From Abyssibacter profundi (lineage in GTDB: Bacteria; Pseudomonadota; Gammaproteobacteria; Nevskiales; OUC007): DNA of 63,490 nucleotides. Where the stretch lies: assembly GCF_003151135.1 (NCBI RefSeq), contig NZ_QEQK01000020.1, positions 1 to 63,490 on the forward strand, written 5' to 3'. A model generated the notes under the pieces. That model did no database searches. It was given only the letters and a program-made list of their open reading frames with translations, and was not told the origin of the DNA. Positions 34,382 to 43,029 of the stretch are shown piece by piece. The position numbers and the translations under genes were made by a program. Each line of letters starts with the position of its first letter. The first letter of the stretch is position 1.

Positions 34382-34723
34382 TCAGATGGGCAGCGCGACA
34401 AAGACCACGTCGCCATCGACGCGGGTGGCCAGCGTGCCGGTCTGCCCTTCATCCGGGGCGACCGCCTCGCCTGACTGCAGCTCGATGCACCAGTCATGCA
34501 GCGGGCAGTACACCCGGCATCCAGACACAATGCCCTGCGACAACGGACCGCCGCGATGCGGGCAGGCATCGTCCAGGGCAAACACCTGATCGTCGGCCGT
34601 GCGGAACACCGCAACCCGGCCACCCGGATGGGTCAGCGTCTTGGCGCCCATGCGGGGAATCTCGTTGAGCAAACCGACGCGCTGCCATTGCGGCGCGGCT
34701 TCACTGGCGGGCATCGCAGTCAT
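34382..34723 (-). CDS. nirD: Nitrite reductase (NADH) small subunit NirD
   Basis: 113 residues. Rieske-type fold with the cluster pattern CPHRGGPLSQG and YCPLHDWCIEL, so the cluster ligands appear intact; in enterobacterial NirD they are often lost. Starts MTAMPASEAAPQW. ATGA overlap with nirB upstream; nasA follows directly. Partner of NirB in reducing nitrite to ammonium. Confidence 0.93.
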   Translation of the reverse strand: MTAMPASEAAPQWQRVGLLNEIPRMGAKTLTHPGGRVAVFRTADDQVFALDDACPHRGGPLSQGIVSGCRVYCPLHDWCIELQSGEAVAPDEGQTGTLATRVDGDVVFVALPI

Positions 34724-37197
34724 GATCCAGCTCCGGTGAGCGCGTTCAGGGGACGGAATTCGCTCGCAGCCTCAGTGCCAGGCGCCATGGTTTCCCAAGG
34801 GTCGACCTGGGCGGTTTTCTGTGACTCGAGAAAGCGCGCATAGGCCGCCTGTCGACCCGCCGGGTCATCCACGACCCGTGCCCGGATGTAATCCAGCCCG
34901 ACCCGTTCGATCCAGGGCGCCGTGCGCTCCAGGTAATGCGCCTCTTCGCGGTAGATCTGCATAAAGGCGCCGCAATACTCCAGAACTTCGGCCTCGCTGG
35001 TGACCCGGCAGAGCACGTCGGCCCCACGCAACTTGATGCCACCGTTACCGCCGATTTGCAGCTCATAACCCGAGTCGGTGCACAGCACCCCAAAATCCTT
35101 GATCGAGGTCTCGGCGCAGTTACGTGGGCAACCGGAGACCGCCATCTTGAACTTGTGCGGTGTCCAGGACCCCCAGGTCATGCGTTCGAGCTGCACACCC
35201 ATGCCGGTAGAGTCCTGGGTCCCGAAGCGGCACCACTCGCTGCCGACACAGGTCTTGACGGTTCGCAAAGACTTGCCATAGGCATGGCCTGAGATCAGCC
35301 CGCCCTGCTCGCGCAGGTCCTTCCAGACCGCGGGCAAGTCCTCCTTTTTGACGCCGAACAGATCAATCCGCTGGCCACCCGTCACCTTGACGGTCGGGAT
35401 GGCGTACTTGTCCGCCACATCCGCGATTGCCCGCAGCTCCCGGGGTGAAGTCAGCCCGCCGAACATGCGCGGAACCACTGAATAGGTCCCGTCCTTCTGA
35501 ATGTTCGCGTGAGCGCGCTCGTTGATGAACCGAGATTGCGGATCGTCGCGGCCATCGGGATGGGTGGAGATCACGTAGTAGTTCAAGGCCGGTCGGCATT
35601 TGTTGCACCCATCCGGCTGCTTCCAGCCCAGACCGGCCCGCGCATCCGCCGCATCGGTCCAGCCCTGCTCGCGAATCGCTGCACGGACCTCGTCATGGTC
35701 CAGGTCGGTGCAGCCGCAGATGCTCGGCTTCTCAACCACCATGTCGTCGCCCAACGTGGCCTCCAGCACCTGCTCCACCATGGGCTTGCAAGAACCACAG
35801 CTGGTACCCGCCTTGGTGTACTGGCCGACTTCGGCCGCCGTCTTCAGCCCCTCGCGCTGAATGGTTTCGACGATCGCGCCCTTGCACACGCCATTGCAGT
35901 CACACACCTGGCGGTCATCCGGCCAGTCAGCTGCCGATGCGCTGTTCGCCGCAGGCGCATCCACAAAGGCCTGACCAAACACCAGCCGGTCACGAAACTC
36001 GGACACATCGGCGCCCTGGTTCATCAGATCGAAATACCAGCCGCCATCGAGGGTATCGCCATAGAGCACGGCGCCGGCGATGCGATTGTCCTTGACGATC
36101 AGGCGCTTGTAGACGCCGCGGCGCGGATCCTGGAAGACGATATCTTCGCTGCCCTCCCCGCCGGAGAAGTCGCCGGCCGAGAACAAATCCACGCCGGTGA
36201 CCTTGAGCTTGGTCGACACCGCCTTGGACACGAACCGGCCTGAGCCGACCTGGGCCAGGTGTGAGGCGCAGACCTTGGCCTGATCCCAGATCGGAGCCAC
36301 CAGCCCGAACACGGCCTGACGGTGCTGCACGCATTCACCGATGGCGTAGATGCTGGGATCGTAGGTCTGCATGGTGTCGTCGACGACGATGCCACGCTCA
36401 CAGTGCAGGCCGATTTGCTGAGCCAGCGCAATATTCGGGCGGATGCCCACCGCCATGACCACGAGGTCGGCCTCCACCTCGCTGCCATCGGCAAAACGGA
36501 TTCCGGTGACACGATCATCGCCGAGAATCTCCTGCGTTGCCGCCTGCATCCGGAACGCCATCCCGCGTGACTCCAGTTCCTGCCGCAGCAGATTGCCGGC
36601 CGGCGCATCAAGCTGGCGCTCCATCAGGGTGTCCATGATGTGGATGACGGTGACCTCCATGCCCCGCTTGGCCAGGCCATTGGCGGCCTCCAAACCCAGC
36701 AACCCGCCGCCGATGACCGCGGCCTTGCGATGGGTCTTGGCCGCATCGAGCATGGCGTTGACATCGTCCACATCACGGAAACTGATCACACCGTCCTTGT
36801 CCTTGCCCGGCACGGGGATGATGAACGGATTCGAGCCGGTGGCCAGCAGCAATCGGTCGTAAGGCACCTCAAGCCCTGATGCTGAGACCACCACTTTCTG
36901 TCGGCGGCGGACATCCACGACCGGATCACCGGCATGCAAGGTGATGCCGTGCTCGGCATACCACTCCGGGGTATTGATCATGATCTCGTCGAGCGTCTTC
37001 TCGCCCGCCAGCAGCGGCGAAAGCATGATCCGGTTGTAGTTGCCCAGCGGTTCGGCACCGAACACGGTGATGTCGTAGAGATCCGGCGCCAGCTTGAGCA
37101 GCTCTTCGACCGTCCGCATCCCGGCCATGCCGTTGCCCACGACCACCAGCCGGGGTTTGCGAGTCGAAGAAATCGACGGTTCTGTGGATTCGGTCAT
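34720..37197 (-). CDS. nirB: Assimilatory nitrite reductase (NADH) large subunit NirB
   Basis: 825 residues. Reduces nitrite to ammonium using NAD(P)H, FAD, [4Fe-4S] and sirohaem. FAD/NAD domains at 10-300 (VVVGNGMAGMRTVEELL, AAVIGGGLLGLEAANGLAKRG, VVMAVGIRPN), two BFD-like [2Fe-2S] segments (VCDCNGVCKGAIVETI, TSCGSCKPMVEQVL; ICGCTDLDHDEVRAAI). The sirohaem half holds KTCVGSEWCRFGTQDS and SGCPRNCAETSIKDFG. The ATG at 37197 is preferred over 37326. It is 34 bp after the porin. Confidence 0.95.
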   Translation of the reverse strand: MTESTEPSISSTRKPRLVVVGNGMAGMRTVEELLKLAPDLYDITVFGAEPLGNYNRIMLSPLLAGEKTLDEIMINTPEWYAEHGITLHAGDPVVDVRRRQKVVVSASGLEVPYDRLLLATGSNPFIIPVPGKDKDGVISFRDVDDVNAMLDAAKTHRKAAVIGGGLLGLEAANGLAKRGMEVTVIHIMDTLMERQLDAPAGNLLRQELESRGMAFRMQAATQEILGDDRVTGIRFADGSEVEADLVVMAVGIRPNIALAQQIGLHCERGIVVDDTMQTYDPSIYAIGECVQHRQAVFGLVAPIWDQAKVCASHLAQVGSGRFVSKAVSTKLKVTGVDLFSAGDFSGGEGSEDIVFQDPRRGVYKRLIVKDNRIAGAVLYGDTLDGGWYFDLMNQGADVSEFRDRLVFGQAFVDAPAANSASAADWPDDRQVCDCNGVCKGAIVETIQREGLKTAAEVGQYTKAGTSCGSCKPMVEQVLEATLGDDMVVEKPSICGCTDLDHDEVRAAIREQGWTDAADARAGLGWKQPDGCNKCRPALNYYVISTHPDGRDDPQSRFINERAHANIQKDGTYSVVPRMFGGLTSPRELRAIADVADKYAIPTVKVTGGQRIDLFGVKKEDLPAVWKDLREQGGLISGHAYGKSLRTVKTCVGSEWCRFGTQDSTGMGVQLERMTWGSWTPHKFKMAVSGCPRNCAETSIKDFGVLCTDSGYELQIGGNGGIKLRGADVLCRVTSEAEVLEYCGAFMQIYREEAHYLERTAPWIERVGLDYIRARVVDDPAGRQAAYARFLESQKTAQVDPWETMAPGTEAASEFRPLNALTGAGS

Positions 37198-37231
37198 GAT
37201 GCAGTCCTCGCGATCAGTCGGGGGAAGCGGT

Positions 37232-38455
37232 TCAGAAGGCGTAAGCGGTTTGCAGCCACAGGCGTCGCGTATCCACGGCGTGGGTATCGGCGCTGTAGTC
37301 GGCAAACTTCGCCAGCAGGCTGACACCGCATTTCAGTTTTTTGGCTGCGACCAGGTCCAGCTCCGTGCCCAGATCCTGGCCGCCGGTATCCGCCGTGAAC
37401 TGGTGCCAGGCAGCCACGAGCTTTACGCCGCCCAACTTCGTGACGACCGAGGCGTAGAGATCCTCGACCCCGAAGGCCGGGATCGCCGCGACGAAAATAT
37501 CGGCAAAGCCCTGGAACTTGTGGTTGGTGCCAAAAGGCGTCTGGAACGCATAGCTCCCGTCACCCGACAGCAGCTCGTAGCCGATGGCGGGCTTGAAGCC
37601 GGCGAATTGGTAGCTCAACTCCAGCTGGCTGTAGTCGGCGTCCACGGTGTCGGGACTGTCGGCATAGTCGCTCTGGGTTGCGTAGCTGGCGCGGTAGCCA
37701 AACGCGCCCAGTTTTCCTGCGGCCGCAACCCCCAGCGTCTGGCTGTCAGGTGCGCCCGGAATACGCGGCGCGGTGCCGGCATCCACATCAAAATCCACCA
37801 GGTAGGCAAATCCGCTCAGCGACCAGGCGGCCGACGGTGCCAGCCGTGCGTGCAGCAAATGCGACGACATCTCGTTGTCGTTGAAGAAGATGAAGTTCTG
37901 ACGGGTCAGATAGCTGTAGTCCAGCGTGACGGCATCGCTTGCCTTGTACTGCAGCCGCAAGCCGTCGAAGGTCTGCTCATCCTGACGCCAGCCGACATTG
38001 CCGACAAAACGGGCGTTGTCGAGGATGATGCGCTGGCGTCCCAACGTGGCCTTCAACCCATGACCCGGCGCGTACTGGAGCTGCGCCCGGTTGATATCGG
38101 AGCCGGTGGGGTCGGGAATCATCGAAAATCCGGACTGGCCATTGGTGGTCGCCAACACCCCCGGGCCGCTGTTGTAGTCCTGGCCCCCGGTTGCGAAAAC
38201 ACCCTCGTACTCGACCAGCACACTCCAGTCATCGGCTGGAGCAGCGACATAGCCCAGGCGCAGTCGCGTGGTCAGCGCATCGCCATCTTCCAGTGCATTG
38301 TCCTGCTCCACATGTTCATAGCGGATTCGCAGGTCAACCATCGGCTCACCAGCGGCCAGCCCCGTTGCATCGGGTGCAGACGCCAGGGCCTGCAGGGGCA
38401 GGATTAACGCGAATGGGCCGACAACGGCGGCACGTAAAAAGCTTGGTTTGGTCAT
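37232..38455 (-). CDS. Outer-membrane beta-barrel porin of the nitrate assimilation operon
   Basis: 407 residues from the ATG at 38455, preceded by GGGAG. Signal peptide ends near LQALASAPDA. The mature protein has alternating amphipathic strands (LRIRYEHVEQDN, TTRLRLGYVAAPADDWSVLVEYEG) and ends with aromatic LWLQTAYAF, as expected for BAM-inserted barrels. It resembles alginate-export-like porins seen ahead of nitrate assimilation genes. A start at 38509 would run through the leader terminator, so it is rejected. It probably passes nitrate across the outer membrane; this is inferred from its place at the head of the operon. Confidence 0.82.
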   Translation of the reverse strand: MTKPSFLRAAVVGPFALILPLQALASAPDATGLAAGEPMVDLRIRYEHVEQDNALEDGDALTTRLRLGYVAAPADDWSVLVEYEGVFATGGQDYNSGPGVLATTNGQSGFSMIPDPTGSDINRAQLQYAPGHGLKATLGRQRIILDNARFVGNVGWRQDEQTFDGLRLQYKASDAVTLDYSYLTRQNFIFFNDNEMSSHLLHARLAPSAAWSLSGFAYLVDFDVDAGTAPRIPGAPDSQTLGVAAAGKLGAFGYRASYATQSDYADSPDTVDADYSQLELSYQFAGFKPAIGYELLSGDGSYAFQTPFGTNHKFQGFADIFVAAIPAFGVEDLYASVVTKLGGVKLVAAWHQFTADTGGQDLGTELDLVAAKKLKCGVSLLAKFADYSADTHAVDTRRLWLQTAYAF

Positions 38456-38474
38456 GTTCAGGCTCCCAGAAACG

Positions 38475-38507
38475 AAAAAGCGCCCGACAGCCAAGCTGCC
38501 GAGCGCC
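38475..38507 (-). terminator. Intrinsic terminator (attenuator) in the porin-nir-nas-mod leader
   Basis: Minus strand: GCGCTCGGCAGC and GCTGTCGGGCGC pair over 12 bp (two G-T) around a TTG loop, followed by TTTTT at 38479-38475. It lies 19 bp before the porin ATG. Its 5' arm overlaps the second hexaloop hairpin at 38501-38514. Confidence 0.9.
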
Positions 38508-38561
38508 ATTGCTCAAATTCGGTTGTGGAGCTGAGTCCGCTGAATGGGCCGCCGTTGACCC
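38501..38561 (-). promoter_or_regulatory. ANTAR-type two-hexaloop antitermination leader of the porin-nir-nas-mod unit
   Basis: Hairpin 1 (38561-38546): stem GGGTC/GGCCC, loop AACGGC. Hairpin 2 (38514-38501): stem GAGC/GCTC, loop AATGGC. Both hexaloops have A at position 1 and G at position 4. Hairpin 2 uses bases of the terminator 5' arm, giving a terminator/antiterminator switch. The nasT-like gene ends 109 bp upstream. Confidence 0.87.
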
Positions 38562-38583
38562 GCAGAATCAGTCAGCCTCTGTT

Positions 38584-38601
38584 ATGCATCTGGCGTGCCA
38601 A
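38584..38601 (-). promoter_or_regulatory. Sigma-54-type -24/-12 promoter of the porin-nir-nas-mod unit
   Basis: Minus-strand TGGCACG-CCAG-ATGCA matches the RpoN consensus except for the first T of TTGC. The predicted start, about 12 bp downstream, is just before hexaloop hairpin 1 at 38561. The same arrangement is found before nrtA. Confidence 0.78.
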
Positions 38602-38651
38602 ACGAAATTGCGCGTCAATACGGGCTTGGAGACGCCGGATCCCGCAGATGC

Positions 38652-38668
38652 CGCACCGCAGCAGTGCG
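38652..38668. promoter_or_regulatory. Possible NtrC-type enhancer site
   Basis: CGCACC-GCAGC-AGTGCG agrees with the NtrC pattern TGCACY-N5-RGTGCA apart from the outermost bases. It is about 55 bp upstream of the sigma-54 element and immediately after the nasT-like stop codon. Assignment is tentative. Confidence 0.4.
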
Positions 38669-38669
38669 A

Positions 38670-39236
38670 CTACGCGCTATTCTGGAGCAAGCGCAATGAG
38701 ACATCGGCCATCGGCGTGCCGGAGCGCATCGATTCATCACGCAGCCGTTTAAAGGCCTCGGCCTCAGTCAGCCCATGCTGATCCATTAATAAGCCTTTGG
38801 CGCGTTCGATCAACCGGCGGCCCTCCAGCGAATGCTTGGCTTCCTGTAGTTCCGCCCGTAGCAAATCAGCCTGCCGGTACTGGGCCACCGCCACTTCGAC
38901 CATCGACCGGAGCAGCGCCGGTGACAGGCCATCCACGCTGTAGGCCGCCACGCCCTGGCCCAATGCCATCCGCAACAGCTCGGGGTTATCGGTTCGGGTC
39001 AGCATCAACAAGGGCTGGCCAGCATTCGCGCCTGCAGCAACCAGGTCTTCCACCACGTCGCGCGCGGGTGAATTGGCGTCAGCCAAGACCACATCCGGAT
39101 GGAGCTCGGCAACCCGGTCATAAAGCTCCAAAGGCTGGGACACCGTGGCGATGACTGAGAATCCTGCGTCTTCCAGGGCCGCTCGCAATAGCGAAGCGCG
39201 GCCGGACTTGGCATCGACGAGTAGGATTTTCAGCAT
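38670..39236 (-). CDS. nasT: ANTAR-domain response regulator / transcription antiterminator (NasT-like)
   Basis: 188 residues from the ATG at 39236. The receiver-like domain (1-115) has KILLVDAKSG and Asp53 in VVLADANSP. The usual conserved Lys is absent (LMLTRTDNPE), and the acidic pair at the N terminus is reduced to one Asp. A helical linker leads to the ANTAR RNA-binding domain (about 125-185) with LEGRRLIERAKGLLMDQHGL and SEAFKRL-like sequence (TEAEAFKRLRDESM). NasT binds two-hexaloop leaders and stops transcription termination in nitrate genes; both targets are in this window. The usual nitrate-sensing partner NasS is not encoded here. Confidence 0.9.
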   Translation of the reverse strand: MLKILLVDAKSGRASLLRAALEDAGFSVIATVSQPLELYDRVAELHPDVVLADANSPARDVVEDLVAAGANAGQPLLMLTRTDNPELLRMALGQGVAAYSVDGLSPALLRSMVEVAVAQYRQADLLRAELQEAKHSLEGRRLIERAKGLLMDQHGLTEAEAFKRLRDESMRSGTPMADVSLRLLQNSA

Positions 39237-39412
39237 GTTTACTGCACCGCAACATTCCGATGTAGCAAGCAGTGAGCAAGCTTCGTGCCGTAAGACTGGC
39301 CTACGGGCTTGCCATCCCAACCGACGCCGCGAGCGACCCAGGATGCTGCGGCCCGCCTGGCAGGACGAGGTCGGCCCGAAGCCTGCCCAGCGCAGCCATC
39401 GGGCCGCACAAC

Positions 39413-39440
39413 GAAAACGGCCCGCTAGAGCGCGGGCCGT
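39413..39440 (-). terminator. Intrinsic terminator after the ClpP-like gene
   Basis: Minus strand: ACGGCCCGC and GCGGGCCGT form a 9-bp perfect stem with a 6-nt loop, followed by TTTTCGTT. It lies about 20 bp beyond the stop of the ClpP-like gene and insulates it from nasT. Confidence 0.85.
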
Positions 39441-39461
39441 GAATGGATCGCCGGCGGCCAG

Positions 39462-40058
39462 CTAGTCCAGGTCGCCAATCGTCTGGATGGTGCGGCTGAC
39501 GATGCCGTAGTCCATCGCCTCCTGCGGACTCATCCAGAAGTCACGCTCCATATCGGTGAGCACCTTGTCATAGTCTTGGCCGGTGGCATCGGAGACGGTG
39601 CGTGCAATGCGCTCGCGGGTCTTGATGATCTCCTTGGCCTGAATGGCGATGTCGGCAGCCGGACCACCGGCCCCACCACCCGGCTGATGAATCATGAACC
39701 GCGTATTGGGCAGACACACCCGCCGTTCCTTCGGTGCCGACAGGAAAATGTGCGTGCCAGCGCTGGCCACCCAGCCACTGCCGATCGTCGTCACCGGCGA
39801 CCGGATGAAACGAATCATGTCGTGGATGGCGTCCCCCGACTCGACATGCCCACCCGGCGAGGAAATCAGCATGCGGATGGGTGCGACCTTGTCATGATCC
39901 ATGGCCAACAACTGGCGGCAGATCAGCGCAGCCGTCTTGTCATTAATGCCCCCGAACACGAGTACGAATCGGGCATCGAACAGCAGCTTGCCTTCCAGCT
40001 TGAAAATATCGTTCAAGGGGTTGGCCTCGTCTCCAGAGGCCATGTGCAGGTCGCTCAT
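39462..40058 (-). CDS. ClpP-family serine protease paralogue
   Basis: 198 residues from the ATG at 40058, which has AAAGGA about 8 bp upstream; 40079 is an alternative. The catalytic triad is intact and at near-canonical positions: Ser99 (GWVASAGTHIF), His124 (RFMIHQPGGG) and Asp173 (MERDFWMSPQEAMDYG). The oxyanion glycines are SSPGGHVESGDAIHD. The sequence differs from housekeeping ClpP (SAGT instead of ASMGA; GGGAGG after HQP), and no clpX or tig is adjacent. It is thus a specialised second ClpP, possibly working alone or in a mixed ring. It has its own terminator. Confidence 0.9.
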   Translation of the reverse strand: MSDLHMASGDEANPLNDIFKLEGKLLFDARFVLVFGGINDKTAALICRQLLAMDHDKVAPIRMLISSPGGHVESGDAIHDMIRFIRSPVTTIGSGWVASAGTHIFLSAPKERRVCLPNTRFMIHQPGGGAGGPAADIAIQAKEIIKTRERIARTVSDATGQDYDKVLTDMERDFWMSPQEAMDYGIVSRTIQTIGDLD

Positions 40059-40200
40059 AGGTTGATCCTTTCCATTCAATTCAACCGGCGGTCGAGCCTG
40101 TCGACGCCGGCGGGCTGCAGAGGATCGGATGAATCGCCATCAATCGCAACGACTGATCCGCCGCCTCGCGCTTCCGCCGCGTCGGACGGTGGTCGGGGCA

Positions 40201-42285
40201 TCAGAATTCGTAGGCAATAAACGCCTTGACGTGATCCCGGTCGCGCTCGAGATTGGAGTTGCCCGCACCCGTGTACCAGTTGTAGGAGACACCGGCCGTC
40301 CAGGCGGCGCCGAAGGTGGCATCCAGATTCCCGATGATCAACTTGCGTCCCTCAACAAAGTTGGTCATCGGCGACGGGGCATTGCCGCGGACATCGTGAA
40401 ACCAGATCAGCGTGGGCTTGAGCGCAACGCCCGGGAAGACTTCGTTATAGGTCAAACGTACCAGCCCCCGCCATCCCCAGGAGGTGGGTGTCACGAAGTG
40501 ATCGCGTTGCTGCGTCGGGTTCTGCCGCCGGGTGTCGGGCTCGCCATCCGGCGTGCCGGTGCCATCGGCTCCCGGGCTGGGATGCGTGTAATCACCCGGT
40601 CCCTGCAAGGGCAGCGTCTGCGGGCCGGCCAAGTCCCGAACGTGCATCAAGCCGGCCTCCAGCAGCAATAACAATTGGTCGGACCCGAATGGGTTGGCCG
40701 ACAGAATGCGTAAGGCGGTCATCGACATCTGCGCCACGCCGTGGCGCTCATAGCCCTGGATCCGCGTGCCCGGTTGAACATCGATTCCCCGATTCTGGGC
40801 CGCGTAATCCGGCACCGCCGACCGGGCGCCCGGAATCGTCGAGTCCGCACCGTCCACCGTCGGCACGCCGGGAATCGCTCCGGCGCCAATCACGATGTCC
40901 TGCTCCGGAAACGCCGGCTGCAGCGCGGCGAAGACCAGGTCGGCTTGGTGGAGTTGCAGCGGCAGATTCGGGCGGTAGCTCAGCTCGCCCGCCAATGCCC
41001 AGTCACCGGCATTGGTGTTGAACGAGAGCCCGAACATGCGAATGTCTTCCGGATACTCCAGCTGCGCCTTCATGGTATCGACAGGTAGCAGATCATTGGC
41101 ATTGCTGCCCGGCACGCGGCCGAAGCCCTCGCAAGCGACCAGGACTTCTGCGAATGTGCCGTTCTGCGTCCCTCGACCGCAGCTTTCCTGGGCTCCGAAG
41201 GTGGTCAGATAAGGCAGCCGGCTGTGGTAGTTCAAAAAATGAAACGCCAGCTCGGTGCCGTTGTTCAGCCAGTCGGCGTAATACGAGACCCGCAAGCCGA
41301 ACTGACCGCCATCGTCCGGTTCGTTGTCGGGCAGCCGGTCCACCGTCCGTGTCGATTGCGAGATCTCGCCGGTCAAACCCGCGGCGCGAAACAGACGCTC
41401 CGGATCATCGTTGGTGTTGCCCAGGCCGATCATGATGTAGTCCTGGTCGCCTCCCGCCACATCGGACGTGGACAGGAAGGAGCCCGCCGGCGCGGGACGC
41501 ACCGACTCCCAGCCGTACTGGTAGATCAACTCCGTGGAGACGAAATCGCCAATCGGGAACTGGACCAGCGCCAGCGGCGCCGGGATGTTGACATCCGCAA
41601 TCTGAAATCCGGGGAAGCTCGCCACTGAGCCATCCAACGGGTTGAGTTCGTTGATCGAATTGAACAGCAGCAGGTTGGCCTCGCCCCAGGGGACCGTTTG
41701 GCGACCGACCGAGAACTGCACCTCGCGATTGAACATCGGGACGTAGGCCCGCAGGTAGGCCTCGCGCAGCTCGCCCCCCAAGGCATAACGCTGAACGATG
41801 CGCTCATCGCGCGGTGTTCGAGCCGGTTGGAACCGCGCGTCGGGATGATGCTCGTCGAAATCGGCATTGACCGGGTCATAGAACAACATGCCGGCGGCCG
41901 TGAAGGACACCGAACCGCGCGACACGGTCATCTCCGGTGCGATGAGCGTGGTCGCCGCTGTCACGTCCCCTTTGTCGTAGTTCAGGTTGCCGTTATCGCT
42001 GTTCAGCAATCCGAAGCCGCCCGGGGCGTCGACCAGGCGCTGGTTAGGTGCCGGATCGCCACTACTGGACTGACAGTTGTCCTCGGCACAAAGGTTCTGC
42101 TGACCCGGCACCGCCATCTTGTCGATTAACTCGTGGGCCCGATCCTGCGTGCGGATCGCCACGCCGCTCGACAGGCGGGTGGTCAACCGCACGTCGAATC
42201 CTGCGATGGATTCCTCGACCCCCCAAGCCGACGCACTCACCCCTGCAGCCAGTAGCGCCAACGCGCCCAGTCGCGATTGCTTCAC
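40201..42285 (-). CDS. DUF1302 family outer-membrane protein
   Basis: 694 residues with signal peptide (LGALALLAAGVSASAWG). DUF1302 features: GFDVRLTTRLSSGVAIRTQDR, NYDKGDVTAATTLIAPE, SVGRQTVPWGEANLLLFNSI, LNPLDGSVASFPG. It ends in aromatic-rich beta strands (GVSYNWYTGAGNSN...AYEF), so an outer-membrane beta barrel is likely. Members often stand beside DUF1329 proteins and lipid or steroid degradation genes, but no DUF1329 gene is present here. Substrate is unknown. The 213 bp upstream hold the divergent promoter shared with the Panacea-domain gene. Confidence 0.88.
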   Translation of the reverse strand: MKQSRLGALALLAAGVSASAWGVEESIAGFDVRLTTRLSSGVAIRTQDRAHELIDKMAVPGQQNLCAEDNCQSSSGDPAPNQRLVDAPGGFGLLNSDNGNLNYDKGDVTAATTLIAPEMTVSRGSVSFTAAGMLFYDPVNADFDEHHPDARFQPARTPRDERIVQRYALGGELREAYLRAYVPMFNREVQFSVGRQTVPWGEANLLLFNSINELNPLDGSVASFPGFQIADVNIPAPLALVQFPIGDFVSTELIYQYGWESVRPAPAGSFLSTSDVAGGDQDYIMIGLGNTNDDPERLFRAAGLTGEISQSTRTVDRLPDNEPDDGGQFGLRVSYYADWLNNGTELAFHFLNYHSRLPYLTTFGAQESCGRGTQNGTFAEVLVACEGFGRVPGSNANDLLPVDTMKAQLEYPEDIRMFGLSFNTNAGDWALAGELSYRPNLPLQLHQADLVFAALQPAFPEQDIVIGAGAIPGVPTVDGADSTIPGARSAVPDYAAQNRGIDVQPGTRIQGYERHGVAQMSMTALRILSANPFGSDQLLLLLEAGLMHVRDLAGPQTLPLQGPGDYTHPSPGADGTGTPDGEPDTRRQNPTQQRDHFVTPTSWGWRGLVRLTYNEVFPGVALKPTLIWFHDVRGNAPSPMTNFVEGRKLIIGNLDATFGAAWTAGVSYNWYTGAGNSNLERDRDHVKAFIAYEF

Positions 42286-42498
42286 CCGTTTTGTCTCCCA
42301 GTCCGACGCGGTTGTTCGCGCCTTGTCGTTGTTTTGCGGCAGCCTTGGACGGCTGCTCTGTCAGCCAACAGTAGCGCCCCGGCAAGGATTTCGGAACGAC
42401 CCATCCGGTCGCCGGGACCCGGTGACCTGCCGGCAGTGGTAACGGCTGGTCAGTTCGTGCTCGCCGCCAGCGGGCGAGTTCGATAGGATGTTCAGGCC

Positions 42499-43029
42499 AT
42501 GTTGAAAGCCGTCACAGAGCAAGCGGCTGCGGTCGCCAACGAGCTTATCCTTGTTGCTTATGAGGACGAGGGGCCGTTGTCTGCGCGCAAGTTGATGGCA
42601 CTGGTCTATCTCGCCCATGGCTGGCACCTGGGCTACCACCACAGCCCGCTGCTGAATGAACCGATCGTGGCGACGCGTTACGGCCCGTCGATTCGCTCGC
42701 TGGAACAGTGGCTACGCATGGACAGCAAGCGCGATGTTCGCGCCTTGTTAATCCTGCGAGACGGCAGTTCGCCGCGCATGGCCAATCCCTCGCGGATGCA
42801 GAACCACCTGGAGGTACTGTGGACGGTTTATGGCCGCATGAGCGCGAACCAGATTCAGCGGATTACCTGCCTGGGTGATTCTCCCTGGTCGCTTTGTTGG
42901 CGCGAGCGTCATGAGAATCTGGGCGACGAGCTGATCATCCCGGACGATCTGATCTACAGCTATTTTTCCCGTCGCACCAACCGCCGGCGGGGCACGGCAG
43001 CGGCCAATCAGGACGCGTTCAGCCGCTAA
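42499..43029 (+). CDS. Panacea/SocA-like (DUF4065) domain protein
   Basis: 176 residues. The domain core is KLMALVYLAHGWHLGYHHSPLLNEPIVATRYGP followed by SIRSLEQWLR (residues 32-75). This is the pattern of the Panacea (SocA/GepA) domain used by many antitoxins and protease adaptors. A later SPWSLCWRERHENLGDELI segment is also typical. No known toxin is beside it; the small convergent gene at 43019 overlaps it by 11 bp. SocA of Caulobacter is a ClpXP adaptor. Antitoxin or adaptor function is possible but unproven. Confidence 0.78.
   Translation: MLKAVTEQAAAVANELILVAYEDEGPLSARKLMALVYLAHGWHLGYHHSPLLNEPIVATRYGPSIRSLEQWLRMDSKRDVRALLILRDGSSPRMANPSRMQNHLEVLWTVYGRMSANQIQRITCLGDSPWSLCWRERHENLGDELIIPDDLIYSYFSRRTNRRRGTAAANQDAFSR

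Noticed and set aside
37094-38407. 437-codon plus-strand ORF
   Set aside because: Antisense to the porin and nirB 5' end; the opposite frames carry clear motifs.
38456-38509. N-terminal extension of the porin to 38509
   Set aside because: It would translate the attenuator hairpin and displace the signal peptide; the ATG at 38455 has a good ribosome site.
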